Shown in pieces: positions 32,918 to 41,474 of a DNA stretch of 64,000 nt (position 1 is the stretch's first letter; each line of letters opens with the position of its first letter). Source of the DNA: Mycolicibacter nonchromogenicus (GTDB lineage Bacteria; Actinomycetota; Actinomycetes; Mycobacteriales; Mycobacteriaceae); contig NZ_LQPI01000063.1 of assembly GCF_002101775.1 (NCBI RefSeq), positions 1 through 64,000 of the forward strand. The letters run 5' to 3'. The notes beneath the pieces were generated by a model. The model made no database searches, was not told the DNA's origin, and saw only the letters and a list, made by a program, of their open reading frames with translations. Both the position numbers and the translations under genes were made by a program.

Positions 32918-34069
32918 TCAGTGCAGCGCCCTGGCCATCGCCTCGATCGCCCGGTCCAAGATGGCCCGGGTGGTCGCGAAGTTCAGTCTCGCGAAGCCCC
33001 GGCCTCCGCCGAAGGGGATGCCCGGACTCAGTGCCACCCGCGCGTTGGCCAGCAGGATCTCGGCCGGTTCGGCGGGCAGGCCCAGTTCCCGGAAGTCGAG
33101 CCAGGCCAGGTAGGTGGCCTCCGGGTGGCTGACCCGCAGGCCCGGCACCGTCGCGGGCAGCGTTCGGCTGAGGTGATCGCGGTTGGCGCGCAGGTAGGTC
33201 AGCAGGTCGTCCAGCCACGATCCGCCGTGGGTGTAGGCGGCGAGGTTGGCGCTGATACCGGCGGTGGCGGCGCCCATGGTGTTCAGCAGGTTGATGCGAT
33301 CCCAGTCGGCAGCGTCACGCGGGTTGGACAGGATCACCTGCGCGCACATCAGGCCGGGCAGGTTCCAGCCTTTGGAGGCCGACATCAGGGTGATGACGGT
33401 GTCGGCTGCTGCCGGCGACACCGATGCGGCCGCGACGTGGGGCCGGTCGTAGACCAGCGGGGCGTGGATCTCGTCGGCGATCACCCGGGCACCGTGGCGT
33501 GCGGCGATGTCCACGATCGCGCTGAGCTCCTCAGCGGTGAACGCGGTGCCCAGCGGGTTGTTCGGATTGCACAGGATCAGCGACCCCGCCCCGGCGGCGA
33601 ACGCGGCCTCCAGGGCATCCAGATCTATCAGGTAGCGGCCCGAATCCTGCTGTGTCATCGGGATCTCCACCCGCTGGCGGCCGGTCACGGTCAGCAGGTC
33701 GAAGAACGGCATGTAGGCCGGTACCGGGAGCACCACCGCGCTCTGCGGGCGGGTGAGGAACTCGATCACCACCTCCATGCCCTTGAGGACGTCGGGCACC
33801 ACCCGCACCCATTGCGGCTGAACGGGCCAGTTGTAGCGGCGCAGGCACCACTGCGCGAGTGCGGTGGGCAAGGCATCCGAGCCCAGTGCCGGATAGCCGA
33901 ACTCTTCGTTGGCCACCCAGTCCCGCAGCCCGTCGAGGATTGCCGGGGCGGTGGGGAAGTCCATCTCGGCGATCCACAGCGCCAGCACATCGGGACCGTA
34001 GTGATTCCACTTGATGGTGTTGCGGGCGCGGAGTTGCTCGGGCGTCAGTGCATCGAAGGCTTCGGCCAC
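32918..34069 (-). CDS. PLP-dependent C-S lyase/aminotransferase, MalY/PatB type
   Basis: A 383-residue fold-type I PLP enzyme. The N-terminus (NTIKWNHYGPDVLALWIAEMDF) is typical of MalY/PatB cystathionine beta-lyases. CNPNNPLG binds substrate, ADEIHAPLVY carries the Asp that contacts the pyridine nitrogen, and the Schiff-base Lys is in SASKGWNLPG. It probably cleaves cystathionine to homocysteine, pyruvate and ammonia; related enzymes also regulate. Such a gene is not at this position in M. tuberculosis as I recall (Rv2294 there). It lies 18 bp upstream of the HIT gene. Confidence 0.9.
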   Translation of the reverse strand: MAEAFDALTPEQLRARNTIKWNHYGPDVLALWIAEMDFPTAPAILDGLRDWVANEEFGYPALGSDALPTALAQWCLRRYNWPVQPQWVRVVPDVLKGMEVVIEFLTRPQSAVVLPVPAYMPFFDLLTVTGRQRVEIPMTQQDSGRYLIDLDALEAAFAAGAGSLILCNPNNPLGTAFTAEELSAIVDIAARHGARVIADEIHAPLVYDRPHVAAASVSPAAADTVITLMSASKGWNLPGLMCAQVILSNPRDAADWDRINLLNTMGAATAGISANLAAYTHGGSWLDDLLTYLRANRDHLSRTLPATVPGLRVSHPEATYLAWLDFRELGLPAEPAEILLANARVALSPGIPFGGGRGFARLNFATTRAILDRAIEAMARALH

Positions 34070-34101
34070 CCCGTCAGTCTGCCGCGAGATACGTTTGCGG
34101 T

Positions 34102-35214
34102 GTGGGGGACCCCGAGATCGAGGACTTGCTGGCCGGGCTGGAGGGCACCGCGCGTGCCGAGCGTGCCGAACTGATCGAATGGTTGCTGGAACAGGGCATC
34201 ACCGCCGAGGAGATCCGCGGGAACCCCTCGCCGATGCTGCTGGCGTCGCGACGGCTGGTCGGCGACGACGGCACCTACGTCTCGGCTCGTGAGATCAGTG
34301 AATCCACCGGAGTCGACCTGGAGAATCTGCAGCGTCTGCAACGCGCGGTCGGACTGCCCTGGATGGACGACCCGGATGCCCCCGTCCAGATGCGCGCCGA
34401 CGCCAGCATCGCCGTACATGCCCGCCGCTTCATCGAAGCCGGCATCGACGCCGAGCAGGCCCTGCAGACCGCCCGGCTGCTGGCGGACGGGCTGGCGCAC
34501 ACCGCGGAATTCATGCGCTTCACGGTGCTGTCTGCCATCGGCGAACCCGGCGTCACCGAACTGCAGATCGCCCAGCGGTCACGGGATCTGGTGGCCGGGC
34601 TGGCGCCGATGCTGGGCCCGTTCGTCCAGGACATGCTCATGATGCAGCTGCGTCATCAGCTCGACATCGACGCCGTCACCGCCAGCGAGCGCCTGGCGGG
34701 CGCACCCCTGCCGGGAGCACGTCAGGTCGCCGTCGCGTTCGCCGACCTGGTCGGCTTCACCCGGCTCGGGGAGATGGTGCCGCCCGACGAGCTGGTCCAG
34801 CTCGCCGAGCGCCTGACGGTGCTGGGGCGTGAGATAGCCGTTCCGCCGGTGCGGTTCATCAAGACCATCGGCGACGCGGTGATGTTCGTCTGCCCAGAGC
34901 CGGCGCCGTTGGTAGATGCGGTGCTGCGGCTGGTCGAGGTGGCCCAGGCCGACCAGACCCTGCCGCGGTTGCGCGCCGGTGTCGCTTCCGGAGAGGCCGT
35001 GAGCAGAGTCGGGGACTGGTTCGGCAGCCCGGTGAACACCGCGAGCCGGATCACCGGGGTCGCCCGGCCGGGCACCGTGCTGGTCGCTGAGCCGGTGCGG
35101 GTGGCACTGACCGAATCCGATGCCTTCCAGTGGTCGTTCGCCGGCGGCCGGCACCTCAAGGGCATCAAGAGCGAGGTGAATCTGTTCCGGGTCCGGCGCC
35201 GCGCCGACGCCTGA
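34102..35214 (+). CDS. Class III adenylyl cyclase, Rv1264 type
   Basis: A 370-residue soluble cyclase making cAMP. Residues 1-200 form the helical regulatory domain found in pH-responsive Rv1264; the catalytic domain follows. All six canonical residues are visible: metal Asp215 in FADLVGFT, Lys254 and Asp258 in IKTIGDAVMF, then Asp305, Asn312 and Arg316 in DWFGSPVNTASR. Asp at 305 fits adenine specificity. The GTG at 34102 is chosen because the frame upstream falls in the opposing malY gene. M. tuberculosis Rv1264 is activated at acid pH; that is known for the family, not shown here. Confidence 0.92.
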   Translation: MGDPEIEDLLAGLEGTARAERAELIEWLLEQGITAEEIRGNPSPMLLASRRLVGDDGTYVSAREISESTGVDLENLQRLQRAVGLPWMDDPDAPVQMRADASIAVHARRFIEAGIDAEQALQTARLLADGLAHTAEFMRFTVLSAIGEPGVTELQIAQRSRDLVAGLAPMLGPFVQDMLMMQLRHQLDIDAVTASERLAGAPLPGARQVAVAFADLVGFTRLGEMVPPDELVQLAERLTVLGREIAVPPVRFIKTIGDAVMFVCPEPAPLVDAVLRLVEVAQADQTLPRLRAGVASGEAVSRVGDWFGSPVNTASRITGVARPGTVLVAEPVRVALTESDAFQWSFAGGRHLKGIKSEVNLFRVRRRADA

Positions 35215-35239
35215 CGTGGGGGCCAACGCAGACCGACCA

Positions 35240-35253
35240 GTGACTAAGGCCCC
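35240..35253 (+). promoter_or_regulatory. DosR-like box upstream of the Acg-like gene
   Basis: GTGACTAAGGCCCC matches 11 of 14 positions of the DosR core GGGACTWWAGTCCC. It ends 59 bp before the ATG of an Acg-family gene; that family is a classic DosR target in M. tuberculosis. A DosR/DevR regulator itself is not in this window. Confidence 0.55.
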
Positions 35254-35312
35254 TGTTGCGCCTGGGAGCGGGCTGGGAACCTGAAGGCGACAGACCCCCT
35301 TGGAGGTGGTTG

Positions 35313-36290
35313 ATGGTGGACACGACCGTGGATCACGAGGTTCTCACCGAAGCGGTGCGGCTGGCGTGCCGCGCGCCGTCATTGCACAACAGCCAGCCGT
35401 GGCGATGGGTGGCCGACGGCAGCCGGCTGGACCTGTACCTGGATCCGACCCGCGCCGTGCACGGCGACCGCTCGGCACGTGAGGCGTTGATCAGCTGTGG
35501 TGCCGTGCTGGATCACCTGCGGGTCGCGATGGCTGCCGCCGGTTGGACGGCCGAGATCGAGCGGTTCCCGGAGGATGCGCAGCCGGACCATCTGGCCTCG
35601 ATCGAATTCACCGCCGCAGAACGGGTTACGGATCTGGATCGCTACCGTGCCGGGGCGATCTTGCGGCGCCACACCGATCGACTGCCGTTCATGGCGCCGA
35701 GCAATTGGGACCGGATCGAGACGGTGCTGTACGACGCGGTGACCGGCCCGGTGCGGTTATGCGTGCTGGCCGACGAGTTGCGTTCCAAGCTGGTCGAGGC
35801 TTCCGAGCTCACCGAGGCGCTGCGCCTGTATGACTCGTCGTATCATGCTGAACTCGGCTGGTGGACAGCGCCGTTCGAGGTTTCCGACGGGATTCCGGAG
35901 AGTGCGCTGGTCTCGGCTGCCGAAAGTGACCGGGTGGATATCGGGCGGTCGTTCCCGGTCACCCACAACCGGGAACGACGTCTTGAGGTGGGCGACGATC
36001 GTTCGAGGATCGTGCTGCTGTCCACCGCCAGCGATGAGCCGGGCGATGCTCTGGCCTGCGGTGAGGCGCTCTCGACGGTGTTGCTGGAATGCACGATGGC
36101 GGGCTTGGCGACGTGTCCGGTAACGCATCTGACCGAGGTGCCCGCCGGTCGGGCGATGCTCGCCGGCGTGGTCGGCGCCGATGACCTGCCTCAGGTGTTG
36201 ATACGCGTCGGCGGCGCGCCGGCGCTGGAGAAGCCGCCGGCGCCGACGCCGCGGCGGCCGCTGGCCGATGTGCTGCATGTGAAGCTCTGA
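35313..36290 (+). CDS. Acg-family nitroreductase-like protein
   Basis: A 325-residue protein of the Acg/Rv3131/Rv2032 family, a nitroreductase-fold group that may bind FMN without activity. GGAGGTGG precedes the ATG at 35313; the longer frame from 35256 is rejected. Motifs are CRAPSLHNSQPWRW at the start, DPTRAVHGDRSAREALISCG, RHTDRLPFMAP in the middle, and CTMAGLATCPVTHLTEVP near the end. In M. tuberculosis the family is induced by hypoxia and nitric oxide. A DosR-like box upstream supports the same here. Confidence 0.9.
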   Translation: MVDTTVDHEVLTEAVRLACRAPSLHNSQPWRWVADGSRLDLYLDPTRAVHGDRSAREALISCGAVLDHLRVAMAAAGWTAEIERFPEDAQPDHLASIEFTAAERVTDLDRYRAGAILRRHTDRLPFMAPSNWDRIETVLYDAVTGPVRLCVLADELRSKLVEASELTEALRLYDSSYHAELGWWTAPFEVSDGIPESALVSAAESDRVDIGRSFPVTHNRERRLEVGDDRSRIVLLSTASDEPGDALACGEALSTVLLECTMAGLATCPVTHLTEVPAGRAMLAGVVGADDLPQVLIRVGGAPALEKPPAPTPRRPLADVLHVKL

Positions 36291-36604
36291 TCGGCGATCC
36301 CACGGGGGTTGGGCGGCCACCGGGGGATAAGGAAGTTGCCCGGCTTTGAGCGAATCACGGGGCTGCGCAGTACGCGCCTCGTAGCGACTTGTCGCTCGAA
36401 GCCGGGCAACTATTCATGTGGTTCCGGACTTGTCCGCCACCGGAATTGGGGCAGGCTCGGACTGACAGGGGAGCGTCTACACTTCCAGCGCGGCTGGCTT
36501 TCACCCTCTGTCCAGCTCTTCGGATCACGGTCATGTCCGAGCCTGCTTCGCACTCGAATCTACGCTCGCCACGGCTGGTGGGCAATGGCTGATTCACGCC
36601 CGCT
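36291..36604. other. Gene-free interval with a large hairpin
   Basis: 314 bp between the Acg-like gene and the ABC exporter (convergent). Frames on both strands are short and give no recognisable protein. GC looks lower than the flanking genes. It contains the 78-bp hairpin described at 36334, plus a smaller TTCCGG/CCGGAA inversion near 36424. It may be a decayed mobile element or a long untranslated region. Confidence 0.6.
36334..36411. repeat. 78-bp inverted repeat with 20-bp arms
   Basis: AGTTGCCCGGCTTTGAGCGA (36334-36353) pairs with TCGCTCGAAGCCGGGCAACT (36392-36411) at 19 of 20 positions, around a 38-bp loop. The single mismatch (T against G) would still pair in RNA. It is much larger than an ordinary terminator stem, and no T-run follows. 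It could be a remnant of a small transposable element or a structured RNA. Confidence 0.7.
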
Positions 36605-38500
36605 TCAGCTGCCTTCGGCCATCGCCCAGTAGGCCCCGCGGCGGGCCAGCAGGTCGGTGTGGGTGCCCTGTTCGACGATTCGGCCGGCCTGCATCACCAG
36701 GATCACGTCCGCGTCGCGGATCGTCGAAAGCCGGTGGGCGATAACGAAACTGGTGCGTCCCCGGCGCAGCTCCCGCATCGCCCGCTGGATCAGCAGTTCG
36801 GTGCGGGTGTCCACCGAACTGGTGGCCTCGTCGAGGACAAGCAGCTGCGGCTGGGCCAGGAATGCTCGCGCGATGGTGATCAGCTGCTTCTCCCCGGCAC
36901 TGATCGCCCCGCCGTCATCGTTCACCCGGGTCGCATAGCCGTCCGGCAGGGCACGCACGAAGGCGTCGACGTGTGCGGCGCGGGCCGCCTCGATGATCTC
37001 GTCCTCGGTGGCGCCGGGCCTGCCGTAGCCGATGTTCTCGGCGATCGTCCCGGTGAACAGCCAGGTGTCCTGCAGCACCATGCCGATCGACGAGCGCAGT
37101 GCGCAGCGGTCCACACCGGTGATGTCGACACCGTCGATCAGGATCTGCCCGCGGTCCACGTCGTAGAACCGCATCAATAGGTTGACCAGGGTGGTCTTGC
37201 CGGCTCCGGTCGGGCCGACGATGGCCACCGTGCTGCCCGCGGCCACGCTCAGCGACAGGTCCTCGATCACCGGCACCCCGGGCCGGTAGCCGAAGCTGAC
37301 GTCACGAAACTCCACCCGTCCGCGCGGATCCGCGTCGCGCGCACCCGGGCCCCACAACGGGGTAGACGGCGCCGGGGGTTCTTCGGGCTCGTCGAGGAAT
37401 GCGAACACCCGCTCGGCGCTGGCGGCGCCGGACTGCAGGGCGTTGAACATCGAGGCCAGATTCCCCACCGGTTGATTGAACTGTCGGACGTAGGCGATGA
37501 ACGCCTGAATGCTGCCGAGCGTGATCTGCCCGGTGGCCACCTGAAAGCCGCCGATCACCGCGACCGCGACATAGCCGAGGTTGGCGATCAGCCCCGTCGC
37601 CGGGGCGATCAAACCCGAGAAGAACTGGGCCCCGAACCCGGCCCGGTACAACTCGTCGTTGCAGTCGTCGAACCGCTGTTGCGCCCAGTCGCGGTGGCCG
37701 AACGTCCGCACCAGGGTGAAGCCGCTGTAGGTCTCCTCCAGGTGGGCATTGAGTCGCCCGGTGGCCGCCCACTGCGCGGCGAACAGTCGTTGTGAGCGCC
37801 GGGTGATCGACCGGACCGCCAACAGCGTCACCGGCACTCCGGCCACGGTGATCAACGCCAGCAGCGGCGAGATGGACAGCATCATGGCCAGCACCACCAG
37901 CACGGTCAGCACCGAGGAGAACAGTTGACTGACCGTCATCGACACCGATGTCGCGGTGTTGTCCACGTCGTTGGTGACCCTGCTCAAGAGCTCGCCGCGC
38001 CGCTGGGTGTCGAAATAGCGCAGGGGAAGCCGGTGCAGTTTGTCTTCGACGTCGCGGCGCAGCGCCCGCATAGTGCGCTGCAGGATGACGTTGAGCAGCC
38101 GTGCCTGTGTCCAGACCATCAGCGCCGCAATCAGATACAGGCCCATCGCCAGCGCCAGAGTGCGCGCCACCGCGGCGAAGTCGACCCCGGCGCCGGGAAC
38201 CAGGTCCATCCGCGAGAGCATCTCGGCGTAGGTGCCGCGGCCGGCGGCGCGGGCCTGTTCGACGGCCTGCGCCTTGGTGATGCCGGCCGGCAGGCTGCGG
38301 CCGATGATGCCGTTGAACACCAGATCGGTGGCGTGACCGAGAATCCGCGGCCCGGCCACACCGAGCGCGATACCCCCCAGCGACAGGCTGATGACCGCCG
38401 CGACCAGCCGGCGCTGCGGGCCCATCCGGCGGGCCAGACGCAATGCGGTCGGCCAGAAGTTCGCGGCCCGTGTCGTCGGGGCGCCCACGGGTGCGCTCAC
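36605..38500 (-). CDS. Heterodimeric ABC exporter, consensus-Walker subunit (Rv1272c-like)
   Basis: A 631-residue half-transporter: six-helix membrane domain (about 20-330) then ATPase. Walker A GPTGAGKTT is near 428, Walker B LLVLDEATSSVD keeps the catalytic Glu, and the switch His is in IAHRLST. Its signature is ISAGEKQ rather than LSGGQ, so the second ATP site it completes should be degenerate. Between helices 1 and 2 lies a long loop (about 65-115), larger than usual. It overlaps the partner gene by 4 bp. Substrate may be lipid or drug; not determinable. Confidence 0.9.
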   Translation of the reverse strand: MSAPVGAPTTRAANFWPTALRLARRMGPQRRLVAAVISLSLGGIALGVAGPRILGHATDLVFNGIIGRSLPAGITKAQAVEQARAAGRGTYAEMLSRMDLVPGAGVDFAAVARTLALAMGLYLIAALMVWTQARLLNVILQRTMRALRRDVEDKLHRLPLRYFDTQRRGELLSRVTNDVDNTATSVSMTVSQLFSSVLTVLVVLAMMLSISPLLALITVAGVPVTLLAVRSITRRSQRLFAAQWAATGRLNAHLEETYSGFTLVRTFGHRDWAQQRFDDCNDELYRAGFGAQFFSGLIAPATGLIANLGYVAVAVIGGFQVATGQITLGSIQAFIAYVRQFNQPVGNLASMFNALQSGAASAERVFAFLDEPEEPPAPSTPLWGPGARDADPRGRVEFRDVSFGYRPGVPVIEDLSLSVAAGSTVAIVGPTGAGKTTLVNLLMRFYDVDRGQILIDGVDITGVDRCALRSSIGMVLQDTWLFTGTIAENIGYGRPGATEDEIIEAARAAHVDAFVRALPDGYATRVNDDGGAISAGEKQLITIARAFLAQPQLLVLDEATSSVDTRTELLIQRAMRELRRGRTSFVIAHRLSTIRDADVILVMQAGRIVEQGTHTDLLARRGAYWAMAEGS

Positions 38501-40245
38501 AGGCCACCGGCCCCAGCGGTCACCGACTGAGATTCGGCGAACTCGGCATAGGTGGGGCAGTCGGCCAGCAGTTCCCGGTGGGTTCCGGTGCCGACCACCC
38601 GGCCGTCGTCGAGGACGACCACCTGATCGGCCTGGGTGACGGTCGAGATCCGCTGCGCCACGATGATCACCGTGGCATCGACGGCCACCTCACGCAGGGC
38701 CTCGCGCACCCGGGCGTCGGTGCGGGTGTCCAGGGCAGAGAACGCGTCGTCGAACAGATAGATCGAGGGCCGCCGGATCACCGCCCGGGCGATCGCGAGG
38801 CGTTGACGCTGTCCGCCGGACAGGTTGATCCCGCCCTGGGCCACCGGCATCGCCAGCCCATCGGGGTGCGCCGCCACGAAATCGTCGGCGGCGGCCACCC
38901 GCAGTGCCTCCCACATCTGCTCGTCGCTCAGGGTTGCCCCCGACGCGGTGCCGTAGCGCAGGTTGTCGGCGACCGTGCCGGAGAACAGGTAGCCGCGTTG
39001 CGGCACCAGACCGATGCCCGACCACAGCTCCTCGGGGTCGCGGTCGCGCACGTCCACGCCGTCGATGAGCACGGCGCCCTCGGTCACGTCGCGCAGCCTG
39101 CAGAGCAGCGTGACCAGGGTGGATTTGCCCGATCCGGTGGAGCCGACCACCGCGGTGGTGGTGCCCGGCCGTGCGGTCAGGGACACCTCGGACAGCACCG
39201 AGCGGTCGGCGCCGGGGTAACGGAAGCCGACGCCGTGCAGCCGGACCTCGCCGGTACGGGAGGCCGGGACCACCGGCTGGGTCGGGGGTTTGATGGTCGG
39301 TTCGGTGGACAGCACCGCGGTGATCCGTTCGGCGCAGACCGCGGCGCGGGGCACGATCGCCAGCACCATGGTGGCCATCAGCACCGCCATCAGGATCTGC
39401 ATGAAGTAGGACAGGAACGCGATCAGCGACCCGACCTGCATCTGTCCGGCGTCGATGCGCAGCGCGCCGAACCAGATCAGCGCGACGCTGGAGGCGTTGA
39501 TGATCAGCGTGGTGGTGGGCAGCATCAGTACCTGCAGGTTCCCGACAGTCAGCGAGGCGTCCGACAGCGCCGTGTTGGCCTGCGCGAACCGGTCTCGCTC
39601 GAAGGGCTCGCGGGCGAACGCGCGGATCACCCGGATGCCGGTGAGCTGGTCGCGCAGCACCCGGTTGATGTTGTCGATCAGCATCTGCATGCGCCGGAAC
39701 AGCGGCAGCATCCGCGACACGATCAGGTAGTTGGCCAGCGCCAGCACCGGCACGCTGACAGCCAGCAGCCAGGCCAGGCCGGCGTCCTGGTGTACCGCCA
39801 TCAGCACCCCGCCGACGCTCATGATCGGCGCGGTGACCAGCGTGGTGGCGCCCAGCTGCACGATCAGCTGGATCTGGCGGACGTCGTTGGTGGTGCGGGT
39901 CAACAGGGTAGGCGCCCCGAAGCGGGTGGTCTCACGCTCGGAGAACCGGATCACCTGGGCGAACACCGCCCGGCGCAGGTCACGTCCGAACCCGGTCCCG
40001 GTGCGGGCGCCGAAGTAGACCGCGGCGACGGCGCACAGCATCTGCAGGCCGGTGACGCCGAGCATCACCGCGCCCAGCCGGACGATGATGGCGGTGTCGC
40101 CGCGGACCACGCCTTCGTCGATGATCGTGGCGTTGACGGTCGGCAGGTACAGCGACGCCAGCGTGCTGATCAGCTGTAGTGCCATCACCGCCGCGATCGG
40201 CCGGCGGTAAGGCCTGAGGTAGCAGCGCAGCAGCGCCAGAAGCAT
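38497..40245 (-). CDS. Heterodimeric ABC exporter, degenerate-Walker subunit (Rv1273c-like)
   Basis: A 582-residue half-transporter, first gene of the pair. The ATG at 40245 gives the family length; the frame to 40362 is an extension into the promoter. Membrane domain is about 15-320. Walker A is GSTGSGKST, the signature is canonical LSGGQRQR, but Walker B reads YLFDDAFSALD with Asp replacing the catalytic Glu, and the switch His is replaced by Gln in VAQRIST. This is the hallmark of the non-catalytic site in heterodimeric exporters such as TM287/288. Confidence 0.9.
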   Translation of the reverse strand: MLLALLRCYLRPYRRPIAAVMALQLISTLASLYLPTVNATIIDEGVVRGDTAIIVRLGAVMLGVTGLQMLCAVAAVYFGARTGTGFGRDLRRAVFAQVIRFSERETTRFGAPTLLTRTTNDVRQIQLIVQLGATTLVTAPIMSVGGVLMAVHQDAGLAWLLAVSVPVLALANYLIVSRMLPLFRRMQMLIDNINRVLRDQLTGIRVIRAFAREPFERDRFAQANTALSDASLTVGNLQVLMLPTTTLIINASSVALIWFGALRIDAGQMQVGSLIAFLSYFMQILMAVLMATMVLAIVPRAAVCAERITAVLSTEPTIKPPTQPVVPASRTGEVRLHGVGFRYPGADRSVLSEVSLTARPGTTTAVVGSTGSGKSTLVTLLCRLRDVTEGAVLIDGVDVRDRDPEELWSGIGLVPQRGYLFSGTVADNLRYGTASGATLSDEQMWEALRVAAADDFVAAHPDGLAMPVAQGGINLSGGQRQRLAIARAVIRRPSIYLFDDAFSALDTRTDARVREALREVAVDATVIIVAQRISTVTQADQVVVLDDGRVVGTGTHRELLADCPTYAEFAESQSVTAGAGGL

Positions 40246-40332
40246 GGGGTTACTGTCGCACACCCGTGCGGTCGCGGCGTTGCTGTGGCGAGACAGGGCG
40301 ACACAAACCGACTGGTCACCGCGCCGTCGTGG

Positions 40333-40366
40333 TTGACGGGCAGCGGTGCCGCTACAGTGCATCGTG
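40333..40366 (+). promoter_or_regulatory. Predicted lprB promoter, possibly leaderless
   Basis: A -10 TACAGT at 40353-40358 places the likely start of transcription on the GTG at 40366. TTGACG lies at 40333-40338, but the 14-bp gap is short for a -35, so the upstream box is doubtful. Confidence 0.4.
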
Positions 40367-40917
40367 TGCGGCTCAAACTGACGGTCCCGGCCCTTGCGGC
40401 CGCTGCCCTGATTCCGATGGTCGGCGGCTGTTCTGACTCCGACTCACCTGAAGCTCAAGGCGGCAGCCAGTCCGCGTCGCCGACGGCCGAGCAGAGCAAC
40501 CACGGCCCGTCGTTCCCGCAGTGCGGCGGTGTCAGTGACGAGACGATGGCCAACCTGACCCGGGTGTCCGGCCTGGTCAGCACCGCCCAGAACTCGGTGG
40601 GCTGCCAGTGGCTGCTGCGCGGCGGCATCATGGGCCCGCACTTCTCCTTCTCCTGGTACCGCGGCAGCCCCATCGGCCGCGAGCGCAAGACCGAGGAGGT
40701 GTCGCGGACCTCGGTCGAGGACATCAACATCGACGGCCACAGCGGATTCATCGCGATCGGCACCGCCCCGACGATGGGCGACAACCTGTGTGAGGTCGGC
40801 ATCCAATTCAAAGATGACTTCATCGAGTGGTCGGTGAGCTTCGCTCAGAAGCCGTTCCCGGATCCCTGCGACGTCGCCAAAGAGCTGACGCGCCAGTCGA
40901 TTGCGAACTCCAAATGA
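40366..40917 (+). CDS. lprB: Lipoprotein LprB
   Basis: A 183-residue DUF3558-family lipoprotein. The GTG at 40366 gives VRLKL plus hydrophobic core and lipobox MVGGC with Cys at residue 22; another GTG at 40357 is possible. The mature domain has paired Cys residues (FPQCGGVSD and VGCQWLL, then NLCEVG and DPCDVA). Function is unknown. Stop and lprC start overlap (ATGA), so the two lipoproteins are translated together. Confidence 0.92.
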   Translation: MRLKLTVPALAAAALIPMVGGCSDSDSPEAQGGSQSASPTAEQSNHGPSFPQCGGVSDETMANLTRVSGLVSTAQNSVGCQWLLRGGIMGPHFSFSWYRGSPIGRERKTEEVSRTSVEDINIDGHSGFIAIGTAPTMGDNLCEVGIQFKDDFIEWSVSFAQKPFPDPCDVAKELTRQSIANSK

Positions 40918-41459
40918 GTCGCCGGATTGTAGCCACCGCGGCCGCGGTGTTGGCAGTGTTGGTCAGCCTGACGGGTTGCTCCCGTGAGGTGGCCGGCACC
41001 GCCGTCAAGGCCGGCGCGGGCGACACGAAGCGCAACAACAACTCCGAGCGGCAGTACCCGAACCTGCTCAAGGAGTGCGAGGTGCTGACCACCGACATTC
41101 TGGCCAAGACGGTGGGCGCGGACCCGCTGGACATCCAGAGCACGTTCGTCGGCGCCATCTGCCGCTGGCAGGCCGCCAACCCGGCCGGGCTGATCGACAT
41201 CACCCGGTTCTGGTTCGAGCAGGGCAGTCTGGACAACGAACGCAAGGTCGCGGAGTTCCTGAAGTATCAGATCGAGAACAAGACCATCGTGGGCGTGCCC
41301 TCGATCGTGATGCGCCCGTCCGACCCGAACGGCTCCTGCGGGGTCGCCAGCGACGCCGCCGGGGTGGTCGGCTGGTGGGTCAACCCGCAGGCACCCGGGA
41401 TCGACGCGTGCGAGCAGGCGCTGAAGCTGATGGAACTGACGCTCGCCACCAACTCCTGA
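40914..41459 (+). CDS. lprC: Lipoprotein LprC
   Basis: A 181-residue DUF3558 lipoprotein, paralogous in design to LprB. The signal ends with lipobox SLTGC, Cys at residue 22. The domain keeps Cys residues in LKECEVLT, AICRWQA, NGSCGVAS and DACEQAL. It is coupled to lprB by a 4-bp overlap. Role unknown; the conserved pairing suggests the two act together at the outer face of the membrane. Confidence 0.92.
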   Translation: MSRRIVATAAAVLAVLVSLTGCSREVAGTAVKAGAGDTKRNNNSERQYPNLLKECEVLTTDILAKTVGADPLDIQSTFVGAICRWQAANPAGLIDITRFWFEQGSLDNERKVAEFLKYQIENKTIVGVPSIVMRPSDPNGSCGVASDAAGVVGWWVNPQAPGIDACEQALKLMELTLATNS

Positions 41460-41474
41460 GTCCGGGGCGCGGGG

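Noticed and set aside
36334..36411. Integron attC-like site
   Set aside because: attC sites begin RYYYAAC and end GTTRRRY; the ends here are GTTGCCC and GGGCAAC in the opposite order, and no integrase or cassette array is near.
36309..36632. 107-codon frame in the gene-free interval
   Set aside because: No ribosome site, no domain and it runs through the hairpin and into the end of the ABC gene.
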